From NCBI RefSeq assembly GCF_001186125.1, contig NW_014040195.1:17380-48276 (forward strand): 30,897 nt of DNA. Direction: 5' to 3'. Shown in pieces: positions 9,682 through 20,373 of this stretch. A program made the position numbers and the translations under genes. How positions within the stretch are numbered: the stretch's first letter is position 1; each line of letters begins with the position of its first letter. Under the pieces are notes generated by a model, which was not told the origin of the DNA, searched no databases, and saw only the letters and a list, made by a program, of their open reading frames with translations. This DNA is from Sphaeroforma arctica JP610 (Eukaryota; Opisthokonta; Ichthyosporea; Ichthyophonida).

Positions 9682-10996
9682 TACCTGACTTTGCGAACAA
9701 AATCATGGATCTGATTCTAGTTAATAAGAAGATAAAGATCACAGATTGGGCAAAATTCCGTTTTAACGACGGGTATGTCAGCCTTGACTTAACCAAGGTG
9801 GACCTTACACAGTTAAAGTGTCCCTCAAGGAACTATGTATCCTGGAGACACGAGGCTGTGGTAAAAGAACAAGTTGAGAAATGGCTAGCAGATGGAGTGA
9901 TAGAAATTAACTATCAACAGACGCCAGTTAACTTGGCACTGCTAGCCATAGACCAACATCACTCTGACGGATCATTTAAGAAAGTCAAAGTATGTTTAGA
10001 TATGAGTCCGATAAATAAATTATTGCCGACTCATAGCTTTCACTTACCTCGTATTAACGAGCTACTGCGAAGGATGGAAGGTGCTACAATATTTACAACT
10101 ATAGACCTTACACAAGGATACCATCAAATGCAGGTATATGAACCACATCGTAAATACTTTAGTTTTACGTGGAAAGGTAAACAATACAGGTTCAGAGGTG
10201 CACCTTTCGGGTTACACTCTTTACCAGCATTCTTCCAACAAGTAATGGAGCAAATGTTTGCAGACATGCCTAACGTGCAAGTCTATATAGATGACATAGT
10301 CATCTTTTCTAAACTAAGGGCGAACACGCCGCATTAGTCAGACGAGTCCTTAAGAGACTCAATGAGCAAAACTTCAAGACTAACGAGAAGAAATGCCACT
10401 TCGCAATGGGCGAAATACAGCTCTTAGGCTACCATATATCTGGGGAAGGTATTAAGATCGACCTCGGTAAGGTAGAACACCTGTTAGATTGGCGAACACC
10501 AACTACAGGAAGAGATGTTAACAGCATGTGTGGGTTTGTAAACTTCTTTTCAGATGGAGTACCACACTGAGCTGACTACCTTAAACCTTTTGAACACTTA
10601 AGATGTCATAAAGGCAAACTAGGAGACTTGTGGACTAAAGAGTGTGATGACGCATTTAAAGCGCTCAAACACGCAGTCCAGCAAGCCCCTGTTGTACAAG
10701 GGCCAGTCGATGTCGTGCCGTTTGAAATAGCAGCGGACGCCTCCGACTTAGCCTTAGGAGGAGTATTATATCAGGTTATAGATAACAAACCTAGATATAT
10801 ACAATTCTTTAGTCGAGCAATGAATGCTTCACAGTTGAATTATCCAACTGTTAAACAAGAGCTATTAGCCATAATGGCAGCTCTAACACACTTCCGAGAT
10901 TACTTATACGGAACAGCATTTACGCTGATGTGTGATCAGAAATCTCTTCAATATATGAAAGAGATGAACCCCGACTCACAATTACTGAGTCGCTGA
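9633..10996 (+). pseudogene. Reverse transcriptase and RNase H, one frameshift
   Basis: RT fingers and palm: EQVEKWLADGVIE, VKVCLDMSPINKLL, TIDLTQGYHQMQVYEPHRKY (contains a catalytic Asp), FRGAPFGLHSLPAFFQQVM and VYIDDIVIFSK (YxDD). A +1 shift at about 10310-10316 leads to the thumb (KKCHFAMGEIQLLGY). A TGA at 10568 follows GVPH. RNase H follows: FEIAADASDLALGGVLYQ (catalytic Asp), LNYPTVKQELLAIMAALTHF (Glu of the active site) and FTLMCDQKSLQYM (Asp). The RNase H frame stops at 10994-10996; the next frame continues with AEIYNHLPDMLSR, the normal end of this region. The domains are otherwise complete. Confidence 0.9.
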
Positions 10997-10997
10997 A

Positions 10998-11560
10998 ATA
11001 TATAACCATTTACCGGATATGTTATCACGCTTCGTACCGGACTTTAATAAATCCGGACGTGAGTTACTAGCCACTGACTGGAAATGTAATCCCAGGTGGT
11101 TTGAACTGACTCAAAAGATATTTGGGCCACATACCATAGATATGTTTGCTGCACATCATAATGCACAACTATCGAATTACAGGACTTTAAATCATCCTTT
11201 GGGAGACGCCTTTCAAATAGACCTCTCCAAACATAATGCGTGGGCTAATCCACCATGGCAGTTAATTGCCCAGCTATTAAATTATGTTCGTATACATAAA
11301 GCTACCATCACGTTGTGTTGCCCATTACGGAGTAAAGATCCATGGCTCAATAAATTAATAAGCATAATACAATGCGAGCCAATATATTTAGATAGGAAAG
11401 TATATATTTTCCTATATCAGGGTACCCGAGCCGTCCAGAAGACACCCTGGAGACATACTATTATATGTCGTATAGGTCCCATTGGAACAACCAAATGGAC
11501 CCCTTCTGAGACCTTCCTTAACAAGGTCAAAGAATCAGAGATTCCACTCTCTACTAAATT
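10998..11560 (+). pseudogene. DIRS-type Dam-like (N6A-MTase-like) domain in pol
   Basis: Directly after the DMLSR end of RNase H, the frame from 11019 reads WKCNPRWFELTQKIFGPHTI, then DMFAAHHNAQLSNY and, at residues 74-80, AWANPPW. The pattern D(x)FA...N...NPP(W/F)xL followed by a hydrophobic strand (ATITLCCPL) is that of the bacteriophage-Dam-like domain known downstream of RNase H in DIRS elements and in some gypsy elements of oomycetes and fungi (recalled, not searched). NPPW is the catalytic motif IV of amino-methyltransferases. Whether the retroelement forms methylate DNA is not established. About 230 further residues of low-complexity spacer follow before the integrase zinc-binding region. 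Confidence 0.65.
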
Positions 11561-11869
11561 GAACGTTGAGCAGTTTAAAGGCAACACAGCACTTGAAGTC
11601 TGTGCACAAGAAATACAATCTACTAATGACACTACTGTTAAGAAGCGTCAGTCTCTAGCTAGGACTCTGTTTAATATCATAAAGTCCAAGCCCGAGGTCT
11701 TTCAACCCCTATTTCTAAAGGGATTAATGAAAGACAATTCTGAAGCGTATACACATATAATGCGACTATCTATTAAGTCAGGTGTATCTAACGCACATGA
11801 GCGCACTTATGACACTCATGCGAAAGCCGGACAGGAGTCTGGAAACACTACAGACTTAGAGACCACGCA

Positions 11870-13348
11870 AGTGGATTTTCAACACTCTACCTTTATTCTG
11901 GAAGAGCAGAATGATGAAAACATTCTTGCTTGGCTGAAGCAACATCATAAGCTGAAGCACCAGAACGTAGTAGAAGCACTTAAAGATGCTAAGCGACATG
12001 GGATCGCGCACCCTAAGCTGGCAACTTTAGTTGACAGAGTATATCAGTCATGTACAAACTGTGATCTCAATCAGATCAAGCGCTATGGTTTCGCACCGCT
12101 TAAGAGTGTGACTGAAGATGTTCCATAGCGCAGGGTCATCATTGATCTGGTTGACCTGCCCACGTCCGAGCACACAGGCGACCGATACGTATGCCACTTC
12201 TTTGATGTGGCGTCACGGTTTAATTTGCTCTATCCATTAAAGGATAAGAATACGCAGATCGTGGCAGAAGTATGTTGCCAAGTCTTTGCTGACCACGGGT
12301 GGCCGGGTATTATGTGCACTGATAACGGTAGTGAGTTCTGCGATGACGTAATGGAATCGCTAGTACTCGTATCAGGCATATGCCATAAGAGAGGTGTGCC
12401 ATATAACCCGCAAACGAAAGGCGCGAATGAAACGCGCCATAGAAGACTTAAGTTTTTCTTGCGTACTGCATTAAGGATGATGCAGATGATTGGCCGTACC
12501 ATATTAAGTGGGTACAAACACAGATGAACGAGTGTGCTGATCCGGTTACAGGAACTACACCCGGCCACTATTTTCGTAGCAGATATAGTGAGTTGCAAAT
12601 TCCTTTTAACAAGGACGAACCTGATCACCATGAGTTACCATGGTTAGAGAAGGTACAACGTATTTATAACGTTGTATATCCTTGCTTGCGAGAAATACGC
12701 AATATAGCTTTATTAAAAAGGCAGAAGCGTTGGAACACTACCAAGAAGATAGCAGAGTATCAGGTTGGTGACAGAGTTAACATTCGCCAACGTAATTCCG
12801 ATGCTACTGTATTAACATCTAAATGGATAGGTCCCTATATAATCTCTGTAGCAGACATTAAAAGTGGAACGTACGAGGTAAATAACCCCGATGGTTCTAG
12901 TGCGCTTAATATAGGCACAAGTCGTATTCCGACTACAGAGATTATACTCGCAAGAAGACATGATTCTAATGCCCCTCTTGATCGTTCTGAATTTAAAGAC
13001 ATTATATGGAGAACGGATAAGAGAGGCTATACATACTATCGTACACGCTTTATAGACGGTACAATAGGCGAGTTGACTTCAGATGCTTTCGATAATCAAG
13101 ACTATTTAAAAGCCTTTAATCGAAAATGACGTAAAAGCCCGCATAAGTCACAAGCTGAAAAAGATTGCATGTTTCCATCGTCTGAAGGAACGGAACTTAA
13201 AACTTATCCGCCAACAGCATTTATCCCGAGCCTTAATGCTCATCCTTCATATGTGCTTAAGACACTGAAGAGTAAGAAACGTCCAGTCGACCACCACGGA
13301 CCTACGGGACTTAAGCCCAAAACTCACAGGGTAACCGAGAACACTTAA
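11870..13348 (+). pseudogene. Integrase with HHCC, DD35E and GPY/F modules
   Basis: The HHCC module is in the first frame: HHKLKHQNVVEALKDAKRHG, later CTNC (residues 345-348 of that frame). An in-frame TAG at 12126-12128 follows. The catalytic core then reads VIIDLVDLP (first Asp), MCTDNGSEFCDD (second Asp) and GANETRHRRLK (Glu), with exactly 35 residues between the second Asp and the Glu. A frameshift at about 12475 leads to WPYHIKWVQTQMNE, then VGDRVNIR and SKWIGPYIIS, the GPY/F motif. TGA 13127 interrupts the frame, but it stays open in phase for 73 more codons (RKSPHKSQAEKDC...) to TAA 13346-13348, so the original polyprotein probably ended there. Confidence 0.9.
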
Positions 13349-13465
13349 CTTCTCCGCCTGAGAAACATTAACTATATGTTATGCTACTTAATGTTTCGAC
13401 CCGTTTTTCTTTCTCGCTTTTTGACCCATAATCAGCTTGAGTGAGCAACTTGCTTCTCTTGGGTC

Positions 13466-13480
13466 TCAAAGCTGGGGGCT
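13466..13480 (+). other. Polypurine tract and 3' LTR start
   Basis: TCAAAGCTGGGGGC is followed by TGTGTAATAAGCC. A purine-rich tract directly before TG is the plus-strand primer site of LTR elements, so the 3' LTR should begin at about 13480. Its right end and a matching 5' LTR could not be located. Confidence 0.5.
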
Positions 13481-13520
13481 GTGTAATAAGCCGGGCCTCC
13501 ACATTAGACTCTATGTATAA

Positions 13521-13670
13521 ACGTACACTTAAGCAGTACGCAAATTATAAACGTACTCTTAATAGTACGAGGCACTTAAGTTTCCTAAATGTACTCTTAA
13601 TAGTACGAGGAACTTAAGTCTCTTAAATGTGCTCTTAATAGCACGAGGAACTTAAGTTTCCTAAAATGGT
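13521..13670 (+). repeat. Tandem 38-bp hairpin repeats in the putative LTR
   Basis: Three units at exact 38-bp spacing (stems at 13553, 13591 and 13629) plus a shorter one at 13523. Each contains GTACTCTTAATAGTAC, a stem of 4-5 bp with an 8-base loop, then an ACTTAAGT palindrome. In the last unit the stem is GTGC...GCAC: both arms changed together. Confidence 0.8.
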
Positions 13671-14353
13671 TTTTAATGGTTTTATTAATTATTACCTTTT
13701 CCATTTAACATATCAGATATTTGGATGAGGCCATTAAAAGGCCTCAGTAAAATACCAAACATAAAAGAGTTGGTCTTGTTCTATTAAAAGAGCTATATTT
13801 ACATTCCAATTTTATCTATATCTGAATACTTCGGTAGCGAGATGGCTCAACCGAATATAGGTTTCTAGGGACTATTAACATTACCTAGTTGATCCTCCGA
13901 TAAGCTAACCAGATGTGCCAGTCTGATGAAGGCTAAGTCGGTATTTCTTGATAGTGGCAAGTTATTTGTTAAGACAATAACTAAAGACGTCAAGAGTATT
14001 TAATTTTTTCTTCTTTCTAAAGATAGGATTTTATGAGTCTCTCGGATTCGCCCCAGAATAGAGCGACAACGAAACACTAAATAAAATCCCTTCGGCGGAA
14101 ACAGTACTGAGAGGATTATATATAGGCAATGTCTCAGCCTCACGATCCCTCAGAGTATTGCTGTTTTCACGAGGCAAACCTAACTTTATTAAACGTCTCA
14201 TTTCGTTTATTTATATCGATATTTACACGATATTTAGAATTTACCTACGCGTTTATTTATTCTAAGGCATTAGTATCGCCTTTATTAGACCGAATCTCAC
14301 AATGCAAAGAATTGGTATCAAACACTCAAAACTGAAAAGAAACGTGTTGGTGA
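13671..14353. other. Spacer between gypsy element and hAT transposase
   Basis: About 680 AT-rich bases. They include an inverted pair GAGGCCATTAAAAGGCCTC near 13727-13745 and AATAAA-like words (13741-13760, 14079-14086). It probably holds the rest of the 3' LTR and the 5' untranslated part of the hAT element. A 68-codon open frame at 14129-14335 has no recognisable content, and no BED zinc finger was found in it. Confidence 0.4.
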
Positions 14354-16574
14354 CGAGGGAGTGAAGCACAAGCAGCTAAAGATACCCCTTTCTTAGAGAA
14401 GAAGACTGACAAGGTAGTGTCACAATTCTCGCATAGAAAAACTGAGGCAGACATGCAGTGGGCTACCATGACCTGTGTAAACGATGTACCTTTTGCACTC
14501 GGTCATAAACCGCAATTCCGTGACTGGTTTCATTTAGCGAAGCAAGTTCCGGACACCTTAAAGTCTAGATACAATCCGCCTGCACCGGCAACTGTTCGCA
14601 AGTACTTACCCATCATTAAGGCAGGTATAAGAGCTAATTCACTCCGACGTTGGCATGTGGCTTGTTTCTACTACAATGGTCCCTTTACCGCAGTAGAAAG
14701 CGATCTTTGGAAGGATGCGAATGGTACTAACTGGCTAGGTTCGCATGTTCATTTCAACGACCCAGAAACCTTTGTGATGCAATCTGTATTCATCGGATTA
14801 CTAGCTGTACGAGGTGGACACTCAGGCGAAAATTTAGTAAAAATGGCAACGAGACATTTTAAATGACTGGAAGTTGTTGGATCCTGTCCCTAAAGCTTCT
14901 TTCCAGGCGGACAAGAGGTCGGATGGAAAGTTAGATCTGAAACAGATCTTTTTCAGCGGTACCCCGGATAATGCAGCGAATGTCATGAAAGCCATGAAAG
15001 ACACTGCTCTCTACACACTTGGTTGTCTAGCACATAAGGTACAGCTATGCCTAAAGAACGCAGTTGGTGGTGATATCAAAACAGCAAGTGATCAGGTTAG
15101 ACTGTTGTGGGGAGAAGGTCTACACAATGAAAATGAAGATCTCCAAATTGATATTCTGGAGCGGAATATAAATATGAATACGGATCTTGCTGATCTTGCA
15201 TCCACAATGGAAGCTTACGATATCACGGCGGTAGAGGCATTAATAACCAACATTGCGACGAGAGCTGTATATTTCAATAAGAGTACTGTAGCTAGTGACA
15301 AACTAGCTTTAGCCCAGCAAAAAAAAAACGGTCACGAGGTGAGGAAGGCTAGGACCAATGGATCAACACGATGGTTAGGGCTGTATCAGATGGCTAAAAG
15401 AGATGATCTAATTGATCCTGAAGTAAACACAATTTCGGAGGATCCACTGGAAAACCGTACATCTGGGTTGTGGTATGGGAGAGATGGCAAAAATAGGAAA
15501 AAGAAGTGCGAATCGCCAATAATTGTGAAGACACTACGACGACAGTTTATTGGAGTTTTGCGGCCACTTATGGTACTACAAATTGTGATTCAAACAGATC
15601 GCAATGTTTAGCTGACGATTGATTGTTTATTCGCGATGGCTATCGACCCTGACGTTCAATCCGGCCCAGACACAGCCTCGGCGATATGCAAAGAGTCGGA
15701 TCTGGAGAAACCTATTCGCAATATGCGCGTTCGTATAAGAGAATTGATGAGGGGTTGCTTTCCATCGATCCCAGAACCTCCAATGCTAGCAAACTACTAC
15801 CTACATTGCTTGCACAAGGATATGTCAAGCGTAGAACTCGAAGACGATGACCTAGACAAGGTTATGAACATTGCTAGAAAAACTGTTAAGGAATGGGCTT
15901 TACAGTTATTGCGTAACAAGCACAAGAATAAAACGAGTATAGAACAGAGCGATAATGAACCGCCTAGTACTTCGCTTACGAGCAAAACAACAACTTCAGT
16001 ACAGGGCAGTTCGAAAACCAGTTCGGTATCAAAGTCATCTTTGGATTGGCTAGAGATTATGGCGGAAGACACAGAAGCAAGTCCAGCCAGTAAGCGTCGC
16101 CGACTTTTGCAAACTAAGAGAGCACAAAGGAATGTTGTGGTGGACACCTCTTCTGAGACACCTTTAGAGGAAACTATGCACCGGGGGATGGAGAACAGTG
16201 TAGATAGGGAACTAAATACATGGGAAAATCTGCCAGTTCAGCTGTCCATCACCTTAAGCGAAGGCAAGTTGATGAATCCTACTTTGCAGGCAACAGAGTA
16301 CTGGTTGAAATTTCGGAACACATTGCCCATACTGTACATGGTAGCTTGTATATCCTTTTCATTCAAGCCTACATCATGGCAATCCGAGAGCGTCTTCCCA
16401 TTATCCGGCAATCTCCTCGATGATAGTCGGAAAGCGTCCTTCAAAGGAAGTACATTTGAAAATATGACCTTCGTCAAGGGCAATGCCAGTCTGATGCCCC
16501 CTCTTTCTGAACTGGTAGATAGTTTGTCGGAAAGCACTCAGACGAAGGAAAATGCAGCAACAAATACTAACTAG
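14354..16574 (+). pseudogene. hAT-family transposase, broken
   Basis: The first frame, 14354-14866, reads MQWATMTCVNDVPFALGH, a linker PPAPATVRKYLP, then AVESDLWKDANGTNWLGSHVHF (contains the first catalytic Asp of hAT enzymes, usually xDxW). A shift at about 14862 leads to LNDWKLLDPVPK and then GTPDNAANVMKAMKD, the second Asp, followed by LGCLAHKVQLCLKNAV. A single TAG at 15609-15611 interrupts this frame, which otherwise runs on to TAG 16572-16574. Its end carries YWLKFRNTLPILYMVACISF and WQSESVFPLSGNLLDDSRK, the hAT dimerisation region with the catalytic Glu in SESVF. One frameshift and one stop keep it from being intact. No BED finger, terminal inverted repeats or 8-bp target duplication could be identified by eye. 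Confidence 0.85.
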
Positions 16575-16652
16575 AACAAAGCTCAATAAAAGTCAAACTA
16601 CCTATATATAATACCTTCAATATCGGATGTCCATGCGTGTATGTGTGCACGC

Positions 16653-16654
<2 letters not shown>

Positions 16655-16716
<62 letters not shown>

Positions 16717-16745
16717 ATGAGTGCGTGTGTACGTGTGTGTTCTTG
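16655..16745. repeat. TA and TG microsatellite
   Basis: A CGCGCG step followed by TA runs, then TGTGTG. It starts 80 bases after the hAT stop codon and may lie at or near the element's right edge. Confidence 0.9.
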
Positions 16746-17094
16746 TGTGTATACGTCTTACTGTCTGTGTATATACGTACGTATTTTCCTTGACGTATGA
16801 GACCAAATATTAAGATGTGCTACCTTGCTACACTTCACGAGTACGGTGAAAGATCATGTATAATGGGATATACCAAATAGGACGAAATAACATTAATAGA
16901 TGCAAACCGACATATTGGACACTCATAAAAACACTTCTTTACAATGCATGCCAATTCCATGTTTTGTCTCCTGAGCGCATCGAGGTCACGGAGGGCGTAA
17001 ACCACACTTGTCACTTATCCTGCCAGAAGGTGCATTGTGAACTTTATATTTCACAGGCATACACATGATTGCTCACACCTATCAAGACGACTCG
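16746..17094. other. Unassigned spacer
   Basis: A 70-codon plus-strand frame at 16856-17068 is Cys-containing but has no recognisable motif. Nothing else is supported. Confidence 0.3.
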
Positions 17095-17780
17095 TCAGTC
17101 ACAGTATTCACACTTCTGACTTCTGACTTCACAGACCACAGACCACAGTGGCGCAGTTCGGTGAGATGAAGAGTCAAGGGACAAACGAGTAAATAATCGA
17201 ATATATAGTGACTCTTTCTCACTCACTCTCACTCTCTCCCTACTAGAGTAGAGAGTAGTAGAGAACAGTAGGTAGATTATAGAGAGAGTGAGAGACTCTG
17301 AGGCCTGAGCAAGACTGAGTGAGAGGCTGCGCCCGCTGCGGCCTGCGGCCCGCGGGCCGCGGTCACGGGCAGAGACAGAGAGAGCGAGCATGTGCATGAG
17401 TATTGATGAGTCATGACTCATTACCACTGATGAGTCACTGATGAGTCACTGTCCACTGAGCCACTGCGTGTTGAAACTGGACTCCGTGACTCAGTGTTCT
17501 ATTTTTATTGTTCACTATTCAGCGTTGACTATTCAGTATTATTCATTGTTCAGTGCCGTCTTCAGAGTTCAGAGTTTAGAGTTCAAAGTTCAGAGTTCAG
17601 ACTTCCGTGAAGTTCAGACTTCAGGCCCAGGGCTCAGGCCTGACTTCCACTCATCACTGTTCACTGTTCACTGTTCACAGTTCACTGTTGACAGTTGACA
17701 GTTGACAGTTCACAGTTGACAGTTGACAGTTCACTGTTCACTATTTGTTCACTGTTCACAGTGTTCAGTCACACTGTCAC
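17095..17780. repeat. Island of degenerate 7-bp repeats
   Basis: Several stretches keep a 7-base period: ACTTCTG and GACCACA pairs near 17112-17150, GTTCAGA/GTTTAGA/GTTCAAA at 17567-17600, and a run of TTCACTG, TTCACAG and TTGACAG units from about 17663 to 17755. TGATGAGTCAC repeats at 17405-17450 and GAGTGAGA-rich sequence lie between. No gene is seen. Confidence 0.7.
17345..17360. other. Perfect 16-bp GC palindrome
   Basis: GCGGCCCGCGGGCCGC is its own reverse complement. It sits in a GC-rich patch (17326-17372) inside an AT-rich region, and flanking GCCCG/CGGGC words could extend a hairpin. Confidence 0.85.
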
Positions 17781-17904
17781 AGACTCTCTAGAGTAATAAT
17801 TAGTGTTGACTCACTTGACTGTTGAGAGTATTCTCAGTGTTCGTGTTCACTGTTCTGACTGTTCTGAACTAGTGAACTTCTCCAGTTCTCACTTTCTACA
17901 TATA

Positions 17905-18115
17905 TTTAGTAAGGTTTAGAGAGAGGGGGTGTGTGTGTTAGGGTTTATGGGGGTTCGTGTTTAGGGAGGATTCCGGTTTAGGAGGGTTGTGATTTAGGAG
18001 TGGATTCGGGTTTATGGGGGTTGTGATTTAGGAGTGGATTCGGGTTTAGAGGGGGGGGTGTGGTTAGGATTTAAGGGGGTAGTTAGGGTTTAGGGGGAGG
18101 GTTCAGGTTTAGGTG
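17905..18115 (+). repeat. Degenerate TTTAGGG-like repeats
   Basis: G-rich sequence with repeated GGGTTTA, TTAGGG and TTTAGG words, for example TTAGGGTTTATGGGGG and GTTAGGGTTTAGGGGGAGGG. A longer unit TTTAGGAGTGGATTCGGGTT occurs twice (about 17994 and 18028). It resembles decayed heptameric telomeric DNA; the true telomere sequence of this organism is unknown. Confidence 0.65.
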
Positions 18116-18175
18116 GTCCTCAGGACCTCAGAACTCAGGTGACTCATGCAGAAGTACAGCGATGGGTGATTCGTC

Positions 18176-20373
18176 ATGCTGTTTGAAATCCCAGACATGA
18201 CTGACCCCGATTTGCCCCAATATTCGACCAACATGTATCACGCCAAGGCCAACCCGTGTCCGGGCATAACCTGTAATCACTTCAATTCCTCAGACTCGGA
18301 TGACCCAATTGTATCAAGTCACACCAACAACGGTCCCCAAGGCACTAGAATCACGGAATACGAGTCCAGCACTGCGTGTGACAACGGCGACACGGTCATG
18401 TAACGGACCAGACCCTGCACTCATCCACAGGCCTTGAGTTCACTTACTATTATGGTGGTCACATCCATTTGGATAGCCACCATAACGACTCGTGCACATG
18501 GAACAACACCCCTAGTGTATATTCTGACCACATTGTGATCAACTGTGTGTTCACTTGTACTGTTGGTTAACTTGTAACCATCACTAAGATCTCTCAAAAT
18601 TCCACCATAAACCAACCTGCCCACGTGACCTCGACAGTGGTCACCGAACATCCGCACACTAGAGTAACTGTGACTCGAAATATAAAATCCAATGTCTCAT
18701 TATTGTCAATATATTTGACGGCAGTCGTCCTCGCGTTGGTAACGGATGCTCTAAATCTTGCCTCACCTCGGACCAGGATCGTGATCACTGTTGCAGGAAG
18801 ACCATCACGCGCAGAAATGTGTACACAAACTATTTTGAAAACACCACGCCAAAATTCTGGACCGAAACAACCTACTATCGGCGCACATGTGGTGGCTATA
18901 TTTTAGTGAAATCTAGCGATAGCAACCACGTGGACACCACAGTCAAGCCATGCGCTGTGACCGACGAGAATCACTGTCACGAAACGCTGTCCTCTTCTCG
19001 GAAAGACAGCACCACCGTCAAGACTGTATGCAACAGTTCTATTTGCACAGATACCACGACACGCACAACGCCGCTTGATAGTCACGGGAATCTGAACCAG
19101 GGGTTGACCCCCACAGAAGTCCAGCAGGTATGCAATATCATGTATGAGGGTCACCCAGCCATTATGACCGACACGAGAACCACCACGAGTGACAACAGCA
19201 CTCTGGCCCGAAATGTGGTAGCTACGATTAATTGTTTGCACACGGGATATTCACCAGTTACGCACTTTCATATCGGTGTCGAGGGTAACACCAGCTCCGA
19301 ATGAACATCTGATTTTGTTGGTGGCGGTCATGACCTTAGTATATCACCGGTACCCCGAGTCTCGTGCGAGTATAACAAATGGTCTACCTGGTCTGGATGT
19401 GATGTCCTAGGAGTATGCGAGTCTAAGCGAATTTTGGACATGCTACCCAACCAGGAGGTAAACTGCATCGAGCAAACAAACACCACACAGACCAATCTCT
19501 ATAAAAAGCGGGGATGAGTCGATATTCCGTTGGCATCTAACCCGTACCTACGGAACCCATGTCCACCCATACATGACACCAAATGCCACGGTCCCAATTG
19601 AAGTCCCTCATACGGCACCTTCACCTCTTGCTATTTCAGTTCCAAGTATTATTCCCATGTCTACACGGGATCTTCAGCCGAATGCCACGCCACCCATGGT
19701 CCTCAAGTCCCACATATGACACCTTCATCTCTTGCTATTTCAGTTCCAAGTAAGATTCCCATGTCATCGAATCCACCCATGTCTACACCAGGTCTTTAAC
19801 CTGAGCGAGTCCCGAAGCCCATAGTCGAAGGAACCCCAGAAACATTAGAACACAAGCATGCACCAAGCCCATCCAAGAGTTCTGTATCTAAAATCTGCCG
19901 TTCAGATTATAAGGGAAAATGTTGCGGTGATATCAAGTTTGACAAGTGCGATGGCCACTACAAGCGCGACCTCAAATGCTGCAAAAACTCGTACATACGT
20001 GATTGCTGGGGCAATTGTAAGTGAAAGTCCACGTCGTGCTGCTCTGGGTCTATCTTCAAGGTGGATCACTCTGATGAGCATTTGGTGATGTCAAGACCGA
20101 CAAATGCGGTGGACACTATAAGAAAAACACTAAGTGCTGCAAGAATTCACGAAAGTGTGAAGGCTATGCCACATTCAAGTACTCCTCTTCTCAGTGTTGT
20201 TCCGGCAAGGTTGCCGGATCGAATGATAAGGATGTAGATTGCTATAACAACAAACGACGTTGCGCAAAAATATACCTGCCGTATTCAAAAGTTTTGAAAT
20301 TATTATGCATGAACGTACTTTATTTACTCGTACATTTCTATCAGTCTTCTGGTTGCTATCTATATGCAGCGTA
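18176..20373 (+). pseudogene. Secreted Cys-rich protein with TSP1-like domain, broken
   Basis: A chain of plus-strand frames with one style of protein: many Cys, Thr, Asn-x-Ser/Thr sites and few long hydrophobic stretches. Frame 1 (18176-18403) continues after a shift near 18400 to about 18550 and after another near 18549 into the frame holding GNGCSKSCLTSDQDRDHCC. This runs to TGA 19302 and, in phase, on to TGA 19515. It includes SCEYNKWSTWSGCDVLGVCE, which fits a thrombospondin type 1 repeat (WSxWSxC). A Pro/Thr-rich linker (19530-19860) is in shifted frames and then TAA 19797. Two related Cys-rich modules follow, CCGDIKFDKCDGHYKRDLKC at about 19919 and FGDVKTDKCGGHYKKNTKCC at about 20081. 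A hydrophobic tail (VLKLLCMNVLYLLVHF) ends at TAG 20371. No signal peptide was found upstream. It is a pseudogene unless the breaks are assembly errors or introns. Confidence 0.55.
19604..19795 (+). repeat. Direct duplication in the Pro/Thr-rich linker
   Basis: Two copies of about 60 bases share CTCTTGCTATTTCAGTTCCA and ATTCCCATGTC, at about 19605-19663 and 19701-19760. In one frame the first encodes APSPLAISVPSIIPMS; the second encodes TPSSLAISVPSKIPMS in a different frame. The repeat is therefore older than the frameshift between them. Confidence 0.8.

Larger units (their letters stand above)
7974..13479 (+). mobile_element. Degenerate Ty3/gypsy LTR retrotransposon
   Basis: The domain order is gag, protease, reverse transcriptase, RNase H, Dam-like domain, integrase (HHCC, DD35E, GPY/F), which is the Ty3/gypsy order. 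Reading frames change at about 8110 (gag), 9680 (protease to RT, possibly a natural shift), 10310, 10995 and 12475. In-frame stops occur at 9088, 9226, 10568, 12126 and 13127. A purine-rich tract at about 13466-13479 precedes a TGT that should begin the 3' LTR. No matching 5' LTR was found upstream of 7974, so the element looks incomplete. The protein content is closer to intact than that of the minus-strand remnant. Confidence 0.9.

Noticed and set aside
12230-12631. Minus-strand 133-codon frame
   Set aside because: Shadow of the integrase core, whose catalytic residues are on the plus strand.
13480-14110. Full 3' LTR pairing with the 7183-7973 spacer as 5' LTR
   Set aside because: No shared sequence was found between the two regions beyond AATAAA-type words.
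15797-16147. Minus-strand 116-codon Ser/Leu-rich frame
   Set aside because: Shadow of the hAT transposase on the other strand.
19302-20024. TGA recoding (selenocysteine or reassigned stop) in the TSP1-like gene
   Set aside because: One frame carries TGA 19302, 19515, 19599 and TAA 19797, but two of these vanish when the linker is read in the shifted frame, TAA also occurs, and the other host exons here end with ordinary stops. Decay is the simpler view.
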